Shown here: piece after piece, positions 34,744 through 43,216 of the stretch
How the letters are laid out: every line of letters starts with the position of its first letter
Position numbering within the stretch: the first letter of the stretch is position 1
Source: Stenotrophomonas bentonitica
GTDB taxonomy: Bacteria; Pseudomonadota; Gammaproteobacteria; Xanthomonadales; Xanthomonadaceae
NCBI RefSeq assembly: GCF_002887735.1
Contig: NZ_PKQP01000003.1
Location: forward strand, 248,001 to 312,000
DNA length: 64,000 nucleotides
Direction: 5' to 3'
Translations under genes and position numbers: made by a program
The notes under the pieces: generated by a model
Databases searched by the model: none
What the model saw: the letters and a program-made list of their open reading frames with translations, nothing else
What the model was told of the DNA's origin: nothing

Positions 34744-35457
34744 TTACGGCACCCGCGCGCAGACCCAGACCTGCATCGGCCCGGCGCCGGCATACTGCAG
34801 CGCGCGCAACGCGGCATCGGTGGTCGCCCCGGTGGTCATCACATCATCGACGATGGTCAGCCCGGCGGGCGGATGCCCACGCACGGCGAAAGCATCGCGC
34901 AGGTTGCAGCGCCGGGCGTCCGCATCCAGCGTCGATTGCGCGGCGGTCTGGCGGGTGCGCTGCAGCCCGTTCCAGAGCGGGCAGCACAGCCCGCGTGCCA
35001 GTGGCTTGCTCAGTTCCAGCGCCTGGTTGTAACCCCGCTGGCGCAGGCGGCGGCGGTGCAGTGGCATCGGTTGCAGCGGCCCGGCCAGAAACGACGGCAC
35101 GCGCTGCAGCATGAGCTGCGAGAGCAACCGTCCCGCGGCCAGATCCTGGTGGAACTTGAACCGGATGAGCAGCCTGTCGATCGGCGGCGCGTACAGGAAC
35201 GCGGCACTGGCCGCCGCCTGGCGGGGACAGTCGTCCACACATCGCTCGCAGTGATCGCCGTCGGCGTCCCCGGGGTCGTCCACCGCCAGCGGCAGGGCGC
35301 AACGCCGGCAGGCACGGTCGTTCCACGGCAGCGCCCGATGGCAGGCGCGGCACAGGTCCATGCCGTCCTCGCCGGGACAATCGCAGACCAGGCAGCGCAA
35401 CGGCAGGATCTGCCAGCCCAGCCAGCCCAGCGCACCGTAAACTTTAGATAAGATCAT
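34744..35457 (-). CDS. comF: ComF family phosphoribosyltransferase-like protein
   Basis: 237 residues. An N-terminal zinc-ribbon set of Cys pairs ([30 protein letters not shown]) is followed by a PRTase domain with [22 protein letters not shown] and the PRPP loop [11 protein letters not shown]. Needed for DNA uptake into the cytosol in naturally competent bacteria, which fits comM at 4072. The ATG at 35457 is chosen for the match to family length. Codons 2-7 are unusually AT-rich because a BirA-like operator overlaps them. Confidence 0.82.
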   Translation of the reverse strand: MILSKVYGALGWLGWQILPLRCLVCDCPGEDGMDLCRACHRALPWNDRACRRCALPLAVDDPGDADGDHCERCVDDCPRQAAASAAFLYAPPIDRLLIRFKFHQDLAAGRLLSQLMLQRVPSFLAGPLQPMPLHRRRLRQRGYNQALELSKPLARGLCCPLWNGLQRTRQTAAQSTLDADARRCNLRDAFAVRGHPPAGLTIVDDVMTTGATTDAALRALQYAGAGPMQVWVCARVP

Positions 35458-35468
35458 ATGGTTGACAG
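35435..35468. promoter_or_regulatory. BirA-like biotin operator between comF and bioB
   Basis: CCGTAAACT-N16-GGTTGACAG. This matches the proteobacterial BirA operator TTGTAAACC-N15/16-GGTTTACAA at the GTAAAC and GGTT-AC-A positions of each half, with correct spacing. The right half includes TTGACA (35462-35467), a possible -35 for bioB, so bound BirA-biotinyl-AMP would block it. The left half lies inside the first codons of comF. Confidence 0.6.
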
Positions 35469-35527
35469 ATGGTGACAGCCTCACCAGACTGCCGCCCTTT
35501 CGTTCCACTATCTGTCAGGACACTCCC

Positions 35528-36562
35528 ATGGCTTCTGTCATCCGCCACGACTGGCACCGCGAAGAGGTACTGGCCCTGTTCGCGCTGCCCTTCCCGGTCC
35601 TGCTGCATCGCGCGGCCAGCGTGCACCGCGAGCAGTTCGACCCGGCGGACGTCCAGATCTCGACCCTGCTCTCGGTCAAGACCGGCGGCTGCCCGGAAGA
35701 CTGCGCGTACTGCCCGCAGGCGCAGCGCTACAGCACCGGCGTGGACGCACAGAAGCTGATGGTCACCGACGAGGTGGTCGCCAAGGCGCGCCAGGCCAAG
35801 GCGGCCGGCGCCTCGCGGTTCTGCATGGGCGCGGCGTGGCGCTCGCCCAAGGACCGCGACATCCCCAAGGTGGCGGCGATGATCCGCGAGGTGAAGGCGC
35901 TCGGCCTGGAGACCTGCGCCACGCTGGGCATGCTCAGCGGCGAGCAGGCCACCGCGCTGCGTGAGGCCGGGCTGGACTACTACAACCACAACCTGGACAC
36001 CGCGCCGGATTATTACGATTCGATCATCCACACGCGCCAGTACCAGGACCGTCTGGACACGCTGGCGCATGTCCGCGATGCCGGGCTGAAGACCTGCTGC
36101 GGCGGCATCGTCGGCATGGGCGAGACGCGCGAGCACCGCGCCGGCCTGCTGCTGGCGCTGGCCACCCTGCCCGCCCACCCGGATTCGGTGCCGATCAACC
36201 GGCTGGTACAGGTCGCCGGCACCCCGCTGCACGGCACTGCCGCGCTGGACCCGTTCGAGTTCGTGCGGATGATCGCAGTGGCCCGCATCGTCATGCCACG
36301 TTCGATGGTGCGGCTCTCGGCCGGGCGCGAGGCGATGAGCGATGAGCTGCAGGCGCTGTGCTTCCTGGCGGGGGCCAATTCCATCTTCCATGGCGAAAAG
36401 CTGCTGACCACCGGCAATCCGGACACCGAACGCGACCTGGCCCTGTTCGAACGGCTGGGGCTGCGCCCGATGGCGGTCACGGTGGATGCCACCGGGCACG
36501 ACCGCCCGGGTACGGTCCATGCCGACATCACCGCCGGCGGCCCCTGCGGGCGCGCGGCCTGA
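35528..36562 (+). CDS. bioB: Biotin synthase
   Basis: 344-residue radical-SAM enzyme that inserts sulfur into dethiobiotin. The [4Fe-4S] site [10 protein letters not shown] (CxxxCxxC) and the second cluster residues in [11 protein letters not shown] and [12 protein letters not shown] are intact, as are YNHNLDT and FLAGANSIF. The ATG at 35528 follows AGGA. First gene of bioB-bioF-bioH-SDR-bioC; bioA and bioD are not in the window. Confidence 0.97.
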   Translation: MASVIRHDWHREEVLALFALPFPVLLHRAASVHREQFDPADVQISTLLSVKTGGCPEDCAYCPQAQRYSTGVDAQKLMVTDEVVAKARQAKAAGASRFCMGAAWRSPKDRDIPKVAAMIREVKALGLETCATLGMLSGEQATALREAGLDYYNHNLDTAPDYYDSIIHTRQYQDRLDTLAHVRDAGLKTCCGGIVGMGETREHRAGLLLALATLPAHPDSVPINRLVQVAGTPLHGTAALDPFEFVRMIAVARIVMPRSMVRLSAGREAMSDELQALCFLAGANSIFHGEKLLTTGNPDTERDLALFERLGLRPMAVTVDATGHDRPGTVHADITAGGPCGRAA

Positions 36563-36624
36563 GCCCCGAGCAGCGGGCCCGGCAACCGGGTACGCTAACG
36601 GCCCACCCGGCCCCCCTGACGACC

Positions 36625-37836
36625 ATGGCCCGTCCTGACCTGCACGACCGCATCCAGGCCCAGCGCAAGCTCCGCGACGCGCAGGGGCGCCTGCGGGTGC
36701 GCCGGGTGGTGAGCCGGCGCGATGGCGTGCAGCTGGAAATGGACGGTCAATGGCTGACCAACTTCTGCAGCAATGACTACCTGGGTCTGTCCCAGCAGTT
36801 CGGCGTGGTCAGCGCACTGCAGGATGCCGCCGCGCGCGAAGGCGCCGGCGCCACCGCCTCGCACCTGATCTGCGGCCACCACGCGCTGCATGACGCGCTC
36901 GAACGGGAGATGGCCGACTGGCTCGGCTATCCGCGGGCCCTGCTGTTCGGCAGTGGCTTTGCCGCCAACCTTGCCGTGCAGCAGGCGCTGCTCAGCGAAG
37001 AAGACGATGTCTGCGTGCAGGATCGCCTCAACCACGCCAGCCTGCTCGATGCCACGCGCCTGGCCGGTTGCCGCCTGCGTCGTTATCCGCACCTGGATAC
37101 CGAAGGCGCACTGCGCCAGCTCAAGCACGCGCCCAACGGCGCGGCGATGCTGGCCACCGACGGTGTTTTCAGCATGGACGGCGACATCGCCCCGCTGCGG
37201 TCGTTGTCGCTGGTGGCACGCATGCAGGAAGCGCTGCTGTACGTCGATGACGCGCACGGTATCGGCGTGGTCGGTGAACACGGCCGTGGCTGCGTGGCCG
37301 ATGCCGGCCTGGGCGTCAACGATGTGCCGCTGCAGCTGGCCACTCTCGGCAAGGCACTCGGCGGCAGCGGTGCGGTCGTCCTCGGCGACGAGGCGATGAT
37401 CCAGCACCTGGCTGAAACCGCGCGCCCTTACATCTACACCACCGCCGTGCCGCCGGCCCAGGCCGCCGCGGCACTGGCTGCCGTGAAGCTCGCCCGCCGC
37501 GACGACTGGCGGCGCGAAAAGCTCACTGAGTTGATCGGCATCTTCCGCACCGGTGCCCGCCAGCACGGGCTGGAACTGATGCCGTCCGATACCCCGATCC
37601 AACCGCTGCTGTGCGGCGCCGAATCGACGGTGATGGCGTTGTCGGCCGCGCTGGAAGCAGCCGGTTTCCTGGTCAGCGCGATCCGCCCGCCGACCGTCCC
37701 CGAGGGCAAGGCGCGCCTGCGCGTGACCTTGTCCGCGCTGCATGCGCCGGCACAGGTCCACGCGCTGGTCGATGCGATCGCCCATGCACGCGACACTGCG
37801 GTCCAGCAGCACGCACTGAATACCCTGACCGCGTGA
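36625..37836 (+). CDS. bioF: 8-amino-7-oxononanoate synthase
   Basis: 403-residue PLP enzyme that joins pimeloyl-ACP and alanine. Motifs: [36 protein letters not shown] and the PLP lysine in [10 protein letters not shown]. The ATG at 36625 lies 62 bp after bioB in a compact operon. Confidence 0.96.
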   Translation: MARPDLHDRIQAQRKLRDAQGRLRVRRVVSRRDGVQLEMDGQWLTNFCSNDYLGLSQQFGVVSALQDAAAREGAGATASHLICGHHALHDALEREMADWLGYPRALLFGSGFAANLAVQQALLSEEDDVCVQDRLNHASLLDATRLAGCRLRRYPHLDTEGALRQLKHAPNGAAMLATDGVFSMDGDIAPLRSLSLVARMQEALLYVDDAHGIGVVGEHGRGCVADAGLGVNDVPLQLATLGKALGGSGAVVLGDEAMIQHLAETARPYIYTTAVPPAQAAAALAAVKLARRDDWRREKLTELIGIFRTGARQHGLELMPSDTPIQPLLCGAESTVMALSAALEAAGFLVSAIRPPTVPEGKARLRVTLSALHAPAQVHALVDAIAHARDTAVQQHALNTLTA

Positions 37837-37852
37837 TGCCGCAGCGTTGAGC

Positions 37853-38614
37853 ATGCATATCGAGGTCATCGGCCAGGGCCCGGCACTGGTCCTCATCCAC
37901 GGCTGGGCCCTGCATGGCGGTGTGTTCGCGCCGCTGGTGGAGCGCCTGTCCGCGCACGTCCAGCTGCACCTGGTGGATCTGCCCGGCCACGGTGCCAGCC
38001 GCGAGGACACCACGCCGCTGCGCCTGCCCTATGTGGTCAACGCCATCGCCGCGGCCACACCGCCAGCGGTGTGGTGCGGGTGGTCGCTCGGCGGTCTGTT
38101 CGCGCTGCATGCTGCGGCGACCCTGCCGCAGGTACGCGGTCTGGCGATGATCGCCGCGACGCCGCGTTTCGTGCGCGGCGATGACTGGCCGCACGCGGTC
38201 GAGCCGGCGGTGTTCGAGCAGTTCGGCCAGGATCTCGCGCAGGACTACCGCGGCACGCTGGAGCGCTTCCTGGCGCTGGATGCGATGGGCTCGGAGCACG
38301 CGCGGCAGGAACTGCGCACGCTGCGCGAAATGCTGGTCGCCCGCGGTGAACCGGCCCCGCGCGCATTGCAGGAAGGCCTGCGCCTGCTGGAGAACACCGA
38401 CCTGCGCGGCGCCCTGGCCACCTTGGGCAAACCGAGCCTGTGGCTGGCCGGCCAGCGCGACCGCCTGGTCTCGGCGCGGGCCATGCAGGCCGCCGCGGCA
38501 CGGGTGCCGGGCGCGCAGGCCCACGTGGTCGCCCAGGGCGGGCACGCGCCGTTCCTGGGCCATACCGACGAGGTCGCCACGCAGCTGCAACACTTCGTTG
38601 CCGCACTGCCTTGA
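37853..38614 (+). CDS. bioH: Pimeloyl-[ACP] methyl ester esterase
   Basis: 253-residue alpha/beta hydrolase that frees pimeloyl-ACP from its methyl ester and so ends the BioC-BioH pathway. Nucleophile Ser in GWSLGG, oxyanion region LIHGWALHGG, acid in AGQRDRLV and His in GGHAPFLGH. I use the ATG at 37853; a TTG two codons upstream is also in frame. Presence of both bioC and bioH in one operon completes the E. coli-type pimelate route. Confidence 0.92.
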   Translation: MHIEVIGQGPALVLIHGWALHGGVFAPLVERLSAHVQLHLVDLPGHGASREDTTPLRLPYVVNAIAAATPPAVWCGWSLGGLFALHAAATLPQVRGLAMIAATPRFVRGDDWPHAVEPAVFEQFGQDLAQDYRGTLERFLALDAMGSEHARQELRTLREMLVARGEPAPRALQEGLRLLENTDLRGALATLGKPSLWLAGQRDRLVSARAMQAAAARVPGAQAHVVAQGGHAPFLGHTDEVATQLQHFVAALP

Positions 38615-38673
38615 CCTGTTCCGGCCACGCATCGCCGATCATGTACGCCTGCCTTTCCCCACAGGACTGACCC

Positions 38674-39456
38674 ATGGATCTTGGAATCGCCGGCCGCTGG
38701 GCCCTGGTCTGCGCCGCCAGCAAAGGCCTCGGGCTGGGCTGCGCGCGCGCACTGGCACGCGAAGGCGTCAACGTGGTCATCGCCGCGCGCGGTGAAGCGG
38801 CCCTGGACCGCGCCGTGCTCGAACTGCAGGCCCTGCCGGGTGCGCGCCGGGTGATCGGGGTCGTCGCCGACATCGCCACCACCCAAGGCCGCGACGCTGC
38901 GTTGGCCGCCTGTCCGCAGGTCGACATCCTGGTCAACAACGCGGGTGGCCCGCCGGCAGGCGATTTCCGCCAGTTCAGCCGCGAAGACTGGATCGCCGCG
39001 CTGGATGCCAACATGCTGGCCCCGATCGAGCTGATCCGCGCCACCGTGGACGGCATGATCGAGCGCGGCTTCGGCCGCGTGGTCAACATCACCTCCTCGT
39101 CGGTGAAGGCCCCGATCGACATCCTCGGGCTCTCCAACGGCGCACGCTCCGGACTGACCGGGTTCGTGGCCGGACTGGCCCGCAAGACCGTCGCGCACAA
39201 TGTCACCCTCAACAATCTGCTGCCGGGCCAGTTCGATACCGACCGCCTGCGCGGCAACTTCGCCTACCTGGCGCAGCAGCAGGGCATCGACGCCGGCCAG
39301 CTGGCCGAACGCAAACGCACCCACATTCCCGCGGGCCGTTTCGGCACCGCTGACGAGTTCGGCGCCGCCTGCGCCTTCCTGTGCAGCGCGCAGGCCGGCT
39401 ACATCACCGGGCAGAACCTGCTGATTGATGGCGGCGCCTACCCGGGCACCTTCTGA
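38674..39456 (+). CDS. SDR-like protein with degenerate catalytic residues
   Basis: 260 residues with the Rossmann start WALVCAASKGLGLG and NNAGG of the short-chain dehydrogenases. The YxxxK active pair is replaced: the region after NITSSSVKAPIDILG reads LSNGARSGLTGFV, so neither Tyr nor Lys is at its place. This matches the recognised BKR-like SDR subgroup that lacks the catalytic tetrad. It sits between bioH and bioC in the biotin operon, so a link to pimeloyl chain building is suggested but not shown. Confidence 0.75.
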   Translation: MDLGIAGRWALVCAASKGLGLGCARALAREGVNVVIAARGEAALDRAVLELQALPGARRVIGVVADIATTQGRDAALAACPQVDILVNNAGGPPAGDFRQFSREDWIAALDANMLAPIELIRATVDGMIERGFGRVVNITSSSVKAPIDILGLSNGARSGLTGFVAGLARKTVAHNVTLNNLLPGQFDTDRLRGNFAYLAQQQGIDAGQLAERKRTHIPAGRFGTADEFGAACAFLCSAQAGYITGQNLLIDGGAYPGTF

Positions 39457-39493
39457 TTCCACCCGCACCACCGTTTTGAGCCGTGAGTACCCC

Positions 39494-40378
39494 ATGACGT
39501 CCAGCTTCGATCCGCATCACGTCCGCCGCGCCTTCTCGCGCGCCGCCCGCAGTTACGACGCCGCCGCCGCGCTGCAGCGCGAGGTGGAGAAGCGCCTGCT
39601 CGAATCGCTGGACTACCTGGAAAACCGCCAGCCCCAGGTGGTGCTCGATGTCGGCAGCGGCACCGGCCACGCCAGCGCGCTGATGAAGAAGCGCTGGCCC
39701 AAGGCGCAGGTGATCGCGCTGGACCTGGCCCAGCCGATGCTGCGCGAAGCAAAGAAGCAGGCCGGCTGGTGGAAGCCGTTCTCGCGCGTGTGCGGCGACG
39801 CGCAGGCATTGCCGGTGCTGGACCAGAGCGTGGATGTGATCTTCAGCAACCTGTGCCTGCAGTGGGTCGAGGATCTTCCGGCGGTGTTCGCCGGGTTCCG
39901 TCGTGCGCTCAAGCCGGGCGGCCTGCTGCTGGTCTCCACGTTCGGGCCGGAGACGCTGATCGAACTGCGCGATGCGTTCGCCGCCGCCGACGAGGTGCCG
40001 CATGTCAGTCGTTTCGCCCCGATCGCGCAGTTCGGCGATGCGCTGATGATGTCCGGCTTCCGCGACCCGGTGCTGGACCGCGACCTGTTCACCCTGACCT
40101 ACGACGACCTGACCGCGCTGATGCGCGAGCTGCAGGCGATCGGCGCCACCAACGCGCGCCAGGACCGCCGCCACACACTGACCGGGCGCGGGCGTTTCGA
40201 TGCCGCGCGTGCCGCCTACGAGCCGCTGCGACGCGAGGACGGCAAGCTGCCCAGCAGCTGGGAAGTGATCTACGCACACGCCTGGGCACCGGAAGGTGGC
40301 GCACCGATCCGCGAGCGCGGGCACGATGTCGCCACGGTGCCGGTGTCGGCGATTCCGATCCGCCGCAGAACGCCCTGA
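39494..40378 (+). CDS. bioC: Malonyl-[ACP] O-methyltransferase
   Basis: 294-residue class I SAM methyltransferase. It begins with the BioC signature VRRAFSRAARSYD…LQREVEKRLLE; the SAM site is VVLDVGSGTGHAS, followed by FSNLCLQWVEDLP, typical of BioC. It methylates malonyl-ACP to disguise it for fatty acid synthesis. The C-terminal GRGRFDAARAAYEPLR block is conserved in gammaproteobacterial BioC. ATG at 39494. Confidence 0.93.
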   Translation: MTSSFDPHHVRRAFSRAARSYDAAAALQREVEKRLLESLDYLENRQPQVVLDVGSGTGHASALMKKRWPKAQVIALDLAQPMLREAKKQAGWWKPFSRVCGDAQALPVLDQSVDVIFSNLCLQWVEDLPAVFAGFRRALKPGGLLLVSTFGPETLIELRDAFAAADEVPHVSRFAPIAQFGDALMMSGFRDPVLDRDLFTLTYDDLTALMRELQAIGATNARQDRRHTLTGRGRFDAARAAYEPLRREDGKLPSSWEVIYAHAWAPEGGAPIRERGHDVATVPVSAIPIRRRTP

Positions 40379-40432
40379 GCCGATCGCGCTGATCGAGGTG
40401 ATCGCGCCGGCCGCGGTGATCACGGTGATCCC

Positions 40433-40502
40433 GTAGAGCCGACCGTTGGTCGGCTGGCCGCACGGCGGCCCGGCGGGCCAGCCGACCAACGGTCGGCGCT
40501 AC
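40433..40502. repeat. Paired SMAG element (two inverted GTAG units)
   Basis: GTAGAGCCGACCGTTGGTCGG at the left and its inverse ending CGGTCGGCGCTAC at the right enclose about 25 bp. Both units have their own hairpin and together form one large palindrome between the converging bioC and ydcF-like genes. The right GTAG end supplies the TAG stop codon of the ydcF-like gene (40501-40499). Confidence 0.85.
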
Positions 40503-41098
40503 GACGGGAACAGGTCGCGGTGGAAGAAATAGATTTCCTGCGCCAGGAACCGCCAGCTGGTGTGGAAGCTGCGGAAGCGCGTGCTCGGCGTGGACGAGGC
40601 CAGCGCATCGATGCCCAGTTCGCGGCACAGGCGCAGCGCGCGCGCCATGTGCAGCGGGTCGCTGACGATGATCACGCGGTGCAGCTTGCGCTGCTCCATC
40701 AAGCGCCGCGCCTCGATCAGGTTCTGCCGCGTGGTGCGTGAGGCGGTCTCGATCAGGATCGCGTCATCGGGCACGCCCTGCTTGAGCGCGTAGCGACGTG
40801 CCACCTGCGACTCGGAAAAACGCGCGCCGGTGCCGCCATAGCCACCGGTGAAGATCAGCAGCGGCGCATAGCCCTGCTGGTAGAGATCCAGCCCGTGGCG
40901 GATGCGCTCTTCGAACACCGGCGAAGGCTTGGCGTCATAGGCTGCCGCGCCGAGCACGATGATCGCGTCGGCCTTCTGTGCCTGGTCGCGCTCGCCGATC
41001 CAGACGATCCACGCCGTGACCCCGAGCAGCCACACGGCCAGCACGATGCACAGCCGCCACAGCCACCCGAACACGCCCACTCCGGTGCGTCGGCTCAT
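40499..41098 (-). CDS. YdcF/SanA-like DUF218 membrane-anchored protein
   Basis: 199 residues. One N-terminal TM (about 15-35), then the DUF218 fold with DAIIVLGAAAYDAKPSP, LLIFTGGYGG, SRTTRQNLIEA and VIIVSDPLHMARA. Relatives include SanA/YdcF/ElyC, linked to envelope and cell-wall precursor handling; exact reaction unknown. The ATG at 41098 overlaps the upstream stop as ATGA. The stop codon lies within the SMAG repeat. Confidence 0.78.
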   Translation of the reverse strand: MSRRTGVGVFGWLWRLCIVLAVWLLGVTAWIVWIGERDQAQKADAIIVLGAAAYDAKPSPVFEERIRHGLDLYQQGYAPLLIFTGGYGGTGARFSESQVARRYALKQGVPDDAILIETASRTTRQNLIEARRLMEQRKLHRVIIVSDPLHMARALRLCRELGIDALASSTPSTRFRSFHTSWRFLAQEIYFFHRDLFPS

Positions 41099-42054
41099 AC
41101 CGCGCCCCACGGCAGCGCATCCAGATCCACATTGCCCCCGGAAAGCACCACGCCCACCCGTTTGCCGGCAAAGCGTGCCGGTTCGGCGAGGATCGCCGCC
41201 AGGGCGATCGCCGAGGACGGTTCCACCACCTGCTTGAGCACCTGCCAGATCAGCCGCATCGCAGCGACGGTCGCCTCATCGGCGACGGTGATGACCTGGG
41301 CCGCGCCCTGCAGCAGCGCGAAGTTGGGCGCGCCGAGCGTCCCGCGCAGGCCATCGCAGACGGTGTGGGGGGTGAAATCGATGCGGCGCTCGCCAGCGGC
41401 CAGCGAGCGCGCGGTATCGTCCGCGCCCAGCGGCTCGGCCAGGACCAGCTCGGCCAGCGGGGCGCCGGCCTGCAGTGCCAGCCGCGTGCCCGCGGCCAGG
41501 CCACCGCCGCCCACCGGCACCACCATCATCTCCAGCCCTTCGCTGGCATGCAGCAGTTCCAGCGCGGCCGTACCCTGGCCGGCAATGACGCACGGGTCGG
41601 TATAGGGATGGACCAGGATCGCCCCGGTTTCGGCCTGGACCTGGGCGCACATGGCTTCGCGCGCGGCGATCGAGGCATCGCAGCGCCACAACGTGGCCCC
41701 GTGGCGGCCGATGTTGGCCAGTTTCGCCGCCACCGCGCCCTCGGGCACGACCACGTGACAGGCAATCCCACGGGTACGTGCGGCCAGCGCCAGGGCGGCG
41801 CCATGGTTGCCCGAGGAGTGGGTGACCACCCCGCGCCGGGCCTGCGCCTCGGTCAGCGCCCACACGGCATTGCAGGCACCGCGGAACTTGAAGGCGCCGC
41901 TGCGCTGCAGGTGTTCGGCCTTGAAGACCACAGTGGCGCCGGTCAGCGCATCCAGGGTGCGCGAGCGCAACACCGGGGTCACGCGGGCGTGCGCGGCAAT
42001 GCGCGCCGCCGCCGCCAGCACGTCGTCAACACAGGGCAAGGGTGAATCGCTCAT
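41095..42054 (-). CDS. PLP-dependent threonine/serine dehydratase family enzyme
   Basis: 319 residues, fold type II PLP enzyme. PLP lysine in SGAFKFRGA, phosphate loop VGGGGLAAG, SSGNHGAALALAA and the final VLSGGNVD are typical of catabolic threonine dehydratase and serine racemase. There is no ACT regulatory domain, so it is not the biosynthetic IlvA type. Translation appears coupled to the following YdcF-like gene. Confidence 0.85.
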   Translation of the reverse strand: MSDSPLPCVDDVLAAAARIAAHARVTPVLRSRTLDALTGATVVFKAEHLQRSGAFKFRGACNAVWALTEAQARRGVVTHSSGNHGAALALAARTRGIACHVVVPEGAVAAKLANIGRHGATLWRCDASIAAREAMCAQVQAETGAILVHPYTDPCVIAGQGTAALELLHASEGLEMMVVPVGGGGLAAGTRLALQAGAPLAELVLAEPLGADDTARSLAAGERRIDFTPHTVCDGLRGTLGAPNFALLQGAAQVITVADEATVAAMRLIWQVLKQVVEPSSAIALAAILAEPARFAGKRVGVVLSGGNVDLDALPWGAV

Positions 42055-42201
42055 GACGCAAGATTAACGTATGCCCCCTTCCCACATCCGACTTGATGAA
42101 CGTGTCAGCATGGCAACCATTCATTCGGATCGGGCCGAGTTAAGGGCTGATTCAATGCCTTGGGCCGAAGCTGGCCCTACAGCCCGTTGGGGGGACCCAT
42201 C

Positions 42202-42726
42202 ATGAAAATGCGCCTTGTTCTTGCCGGTGGCCTGTTGTTGGCCCTGTCCGGCTGCGCGACGTACGACTATGTCGGCGGTGGCGGCGGCAGCGGCTACTAC
42301 CACGGCGCACCATCGGTCGAGTATCGCTACCCGGCCGGATACCCCTATGGGTACGGCAGCGGCTACTACGGTGGCGGGTATTACGGCTATGGCGGTGGCT
42401 ACGGCTATCCGGTGTATCGCCCGTATCCGAACTATCGCCCGCCGCACAATCACCGCCCACCGCCGCGCCCCGGCCATGGCAACGGCAACGGCAACCCGAC
42501 CCGTCCGCCGGATCGCCCGCGGCCGAACAACGGCGGCTCGCCATGGCGGAACATGGATTCGCTCGGTGGGCCGCGCCGGCCGCCGCAGCAGCAACGGCAG
42601 CAACAGCAGCGTCCGTCGCCGCCGCAGGCACGCCCGGCCCAGGCGCCGCGTCCGTCTTCGCCGAGGATGAACGGTTCCCCGTGGCGGAATCTCAACAATG
42701 CGAACCAACGCACAGTTGAGCACTGA
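42202..42726 (+). CDS. Gly/Tyr-rich lipoprotein with two GSPWRN motifs
   Basis: 174 residues. Lipobox LALSGC with Cys18, then a Gly/Tyr-rich region (about 24-65), a Pro/Arg/His/Asn-rich region and a Gln/Pro-rich tail. The hexapeptide GSPWRN occurs twice (about residues 111 and 158), once before MDSLGG and once before LNNANQ. The body is low complexity and probably disordered in the periplasm. The ATG at 42202 is the one that gives a proper signal peptide. Function not known. Confidence 0.7.
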   Translation: MKMRLVLAGGLLLALSGCATYDYVGGGGGSGYYHGAPSVEYRYPAGYPYGYGSGYYGGGYYGYGGGYGYPVYRPYPNYRPPHNHRPPPRPGHGNGNGNPTRPPDRPRPNNGGSPWRNMDSLGGPRRPPQQQRQQQQRPSPPQARPAQAPRPSSPRMNGSPWRNLNNANQRTVEH

Positions 42727-42897
42727 GATGGCTTGATTTTCACGCGCCCGGCAGTTCACTCTAGCCGGGCGGTGACAGCCACGGTCACAAAGTGCCAAAA
42801 GCGACAAGTGGCGTCACATTCGGCTCTATGTCGATATCCGCCAGGAACATCTGGATCCCCCCTGTTCCGGCCCTGTCGGATGTCGGCACCTTAAACG

Positions 42898-42928
42898 CAG
42901 AAGGCCCCGCTACTGGCGGGGCCTTCTG
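42898..42928. terminator. Strong GC-rich terminator hairpin
   Basis: CAGAAGGCCCCGC-TACTG-GCGGGGCCTTCTG, a perfect 13-bp stem followed by TATTTG on the plus strand and CGTTTAAG on the minus strand. It probably ends the lipoprotein transcript and can also act on minus-strand RNA. Confidence 0.7.
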
Positions 42929-42960
42929 TATTTGGGCGGCGCGTTCGCGCTGGAACCGGC

Positions 42961-43075
42961 AAAAAACAGGGCCGACAGTCCCCCGACTGCCGGCCCCTCT
43001 GCTTCCCCACGATGCGCTTGGACCGGCCCCTGTTCCAATTCCGGTCCGTTGCGCACAAGGCGCATGCCATCCTGG
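42961..43075 (-). ncRNA. Candidate structured small RNA ending in a terminator
   Basis: Between the lipoprotein and mnmG there is no gene, but the minus strand shows nested pairing: GCGCAT/ATGCGC (43065-43060 with 43017-43012) encloses GGACCGG/CCGGTCC (43047-43041 with 43026-43020). After this comes a 12-bp stem with one mismatch (42996-42985 with 42980-42969, CCCC on the plus-strand loop) and then TTTTTT (42966-42961). This is the form of an independent small RNA with its own terminator. I found no good promoter, and no known RNA family is recognised. Confidence 0.35.
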
Positions 43076-43216
43076 GTGCTATTGGGTTATCTGCAGAAAA
43101 CGTGCCAACTTGAGGGTGGATTTCACGGCCCCCGACGAATGGCGCTAAAATCGCCACCCGCGCCCTGCCTCCAGGGCTGATCCGGGCCGCCCGGCCCCGT
43201 CCCGAGCTCCTCCGCC

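Noticed and set aside
42891..43157. 88-codon minus frame in the lipoprotein-mnmG gap
   Set aside because: It crosses two strong hairpins, has a Cys/Arg-rich unstructured product and no ribosome site.
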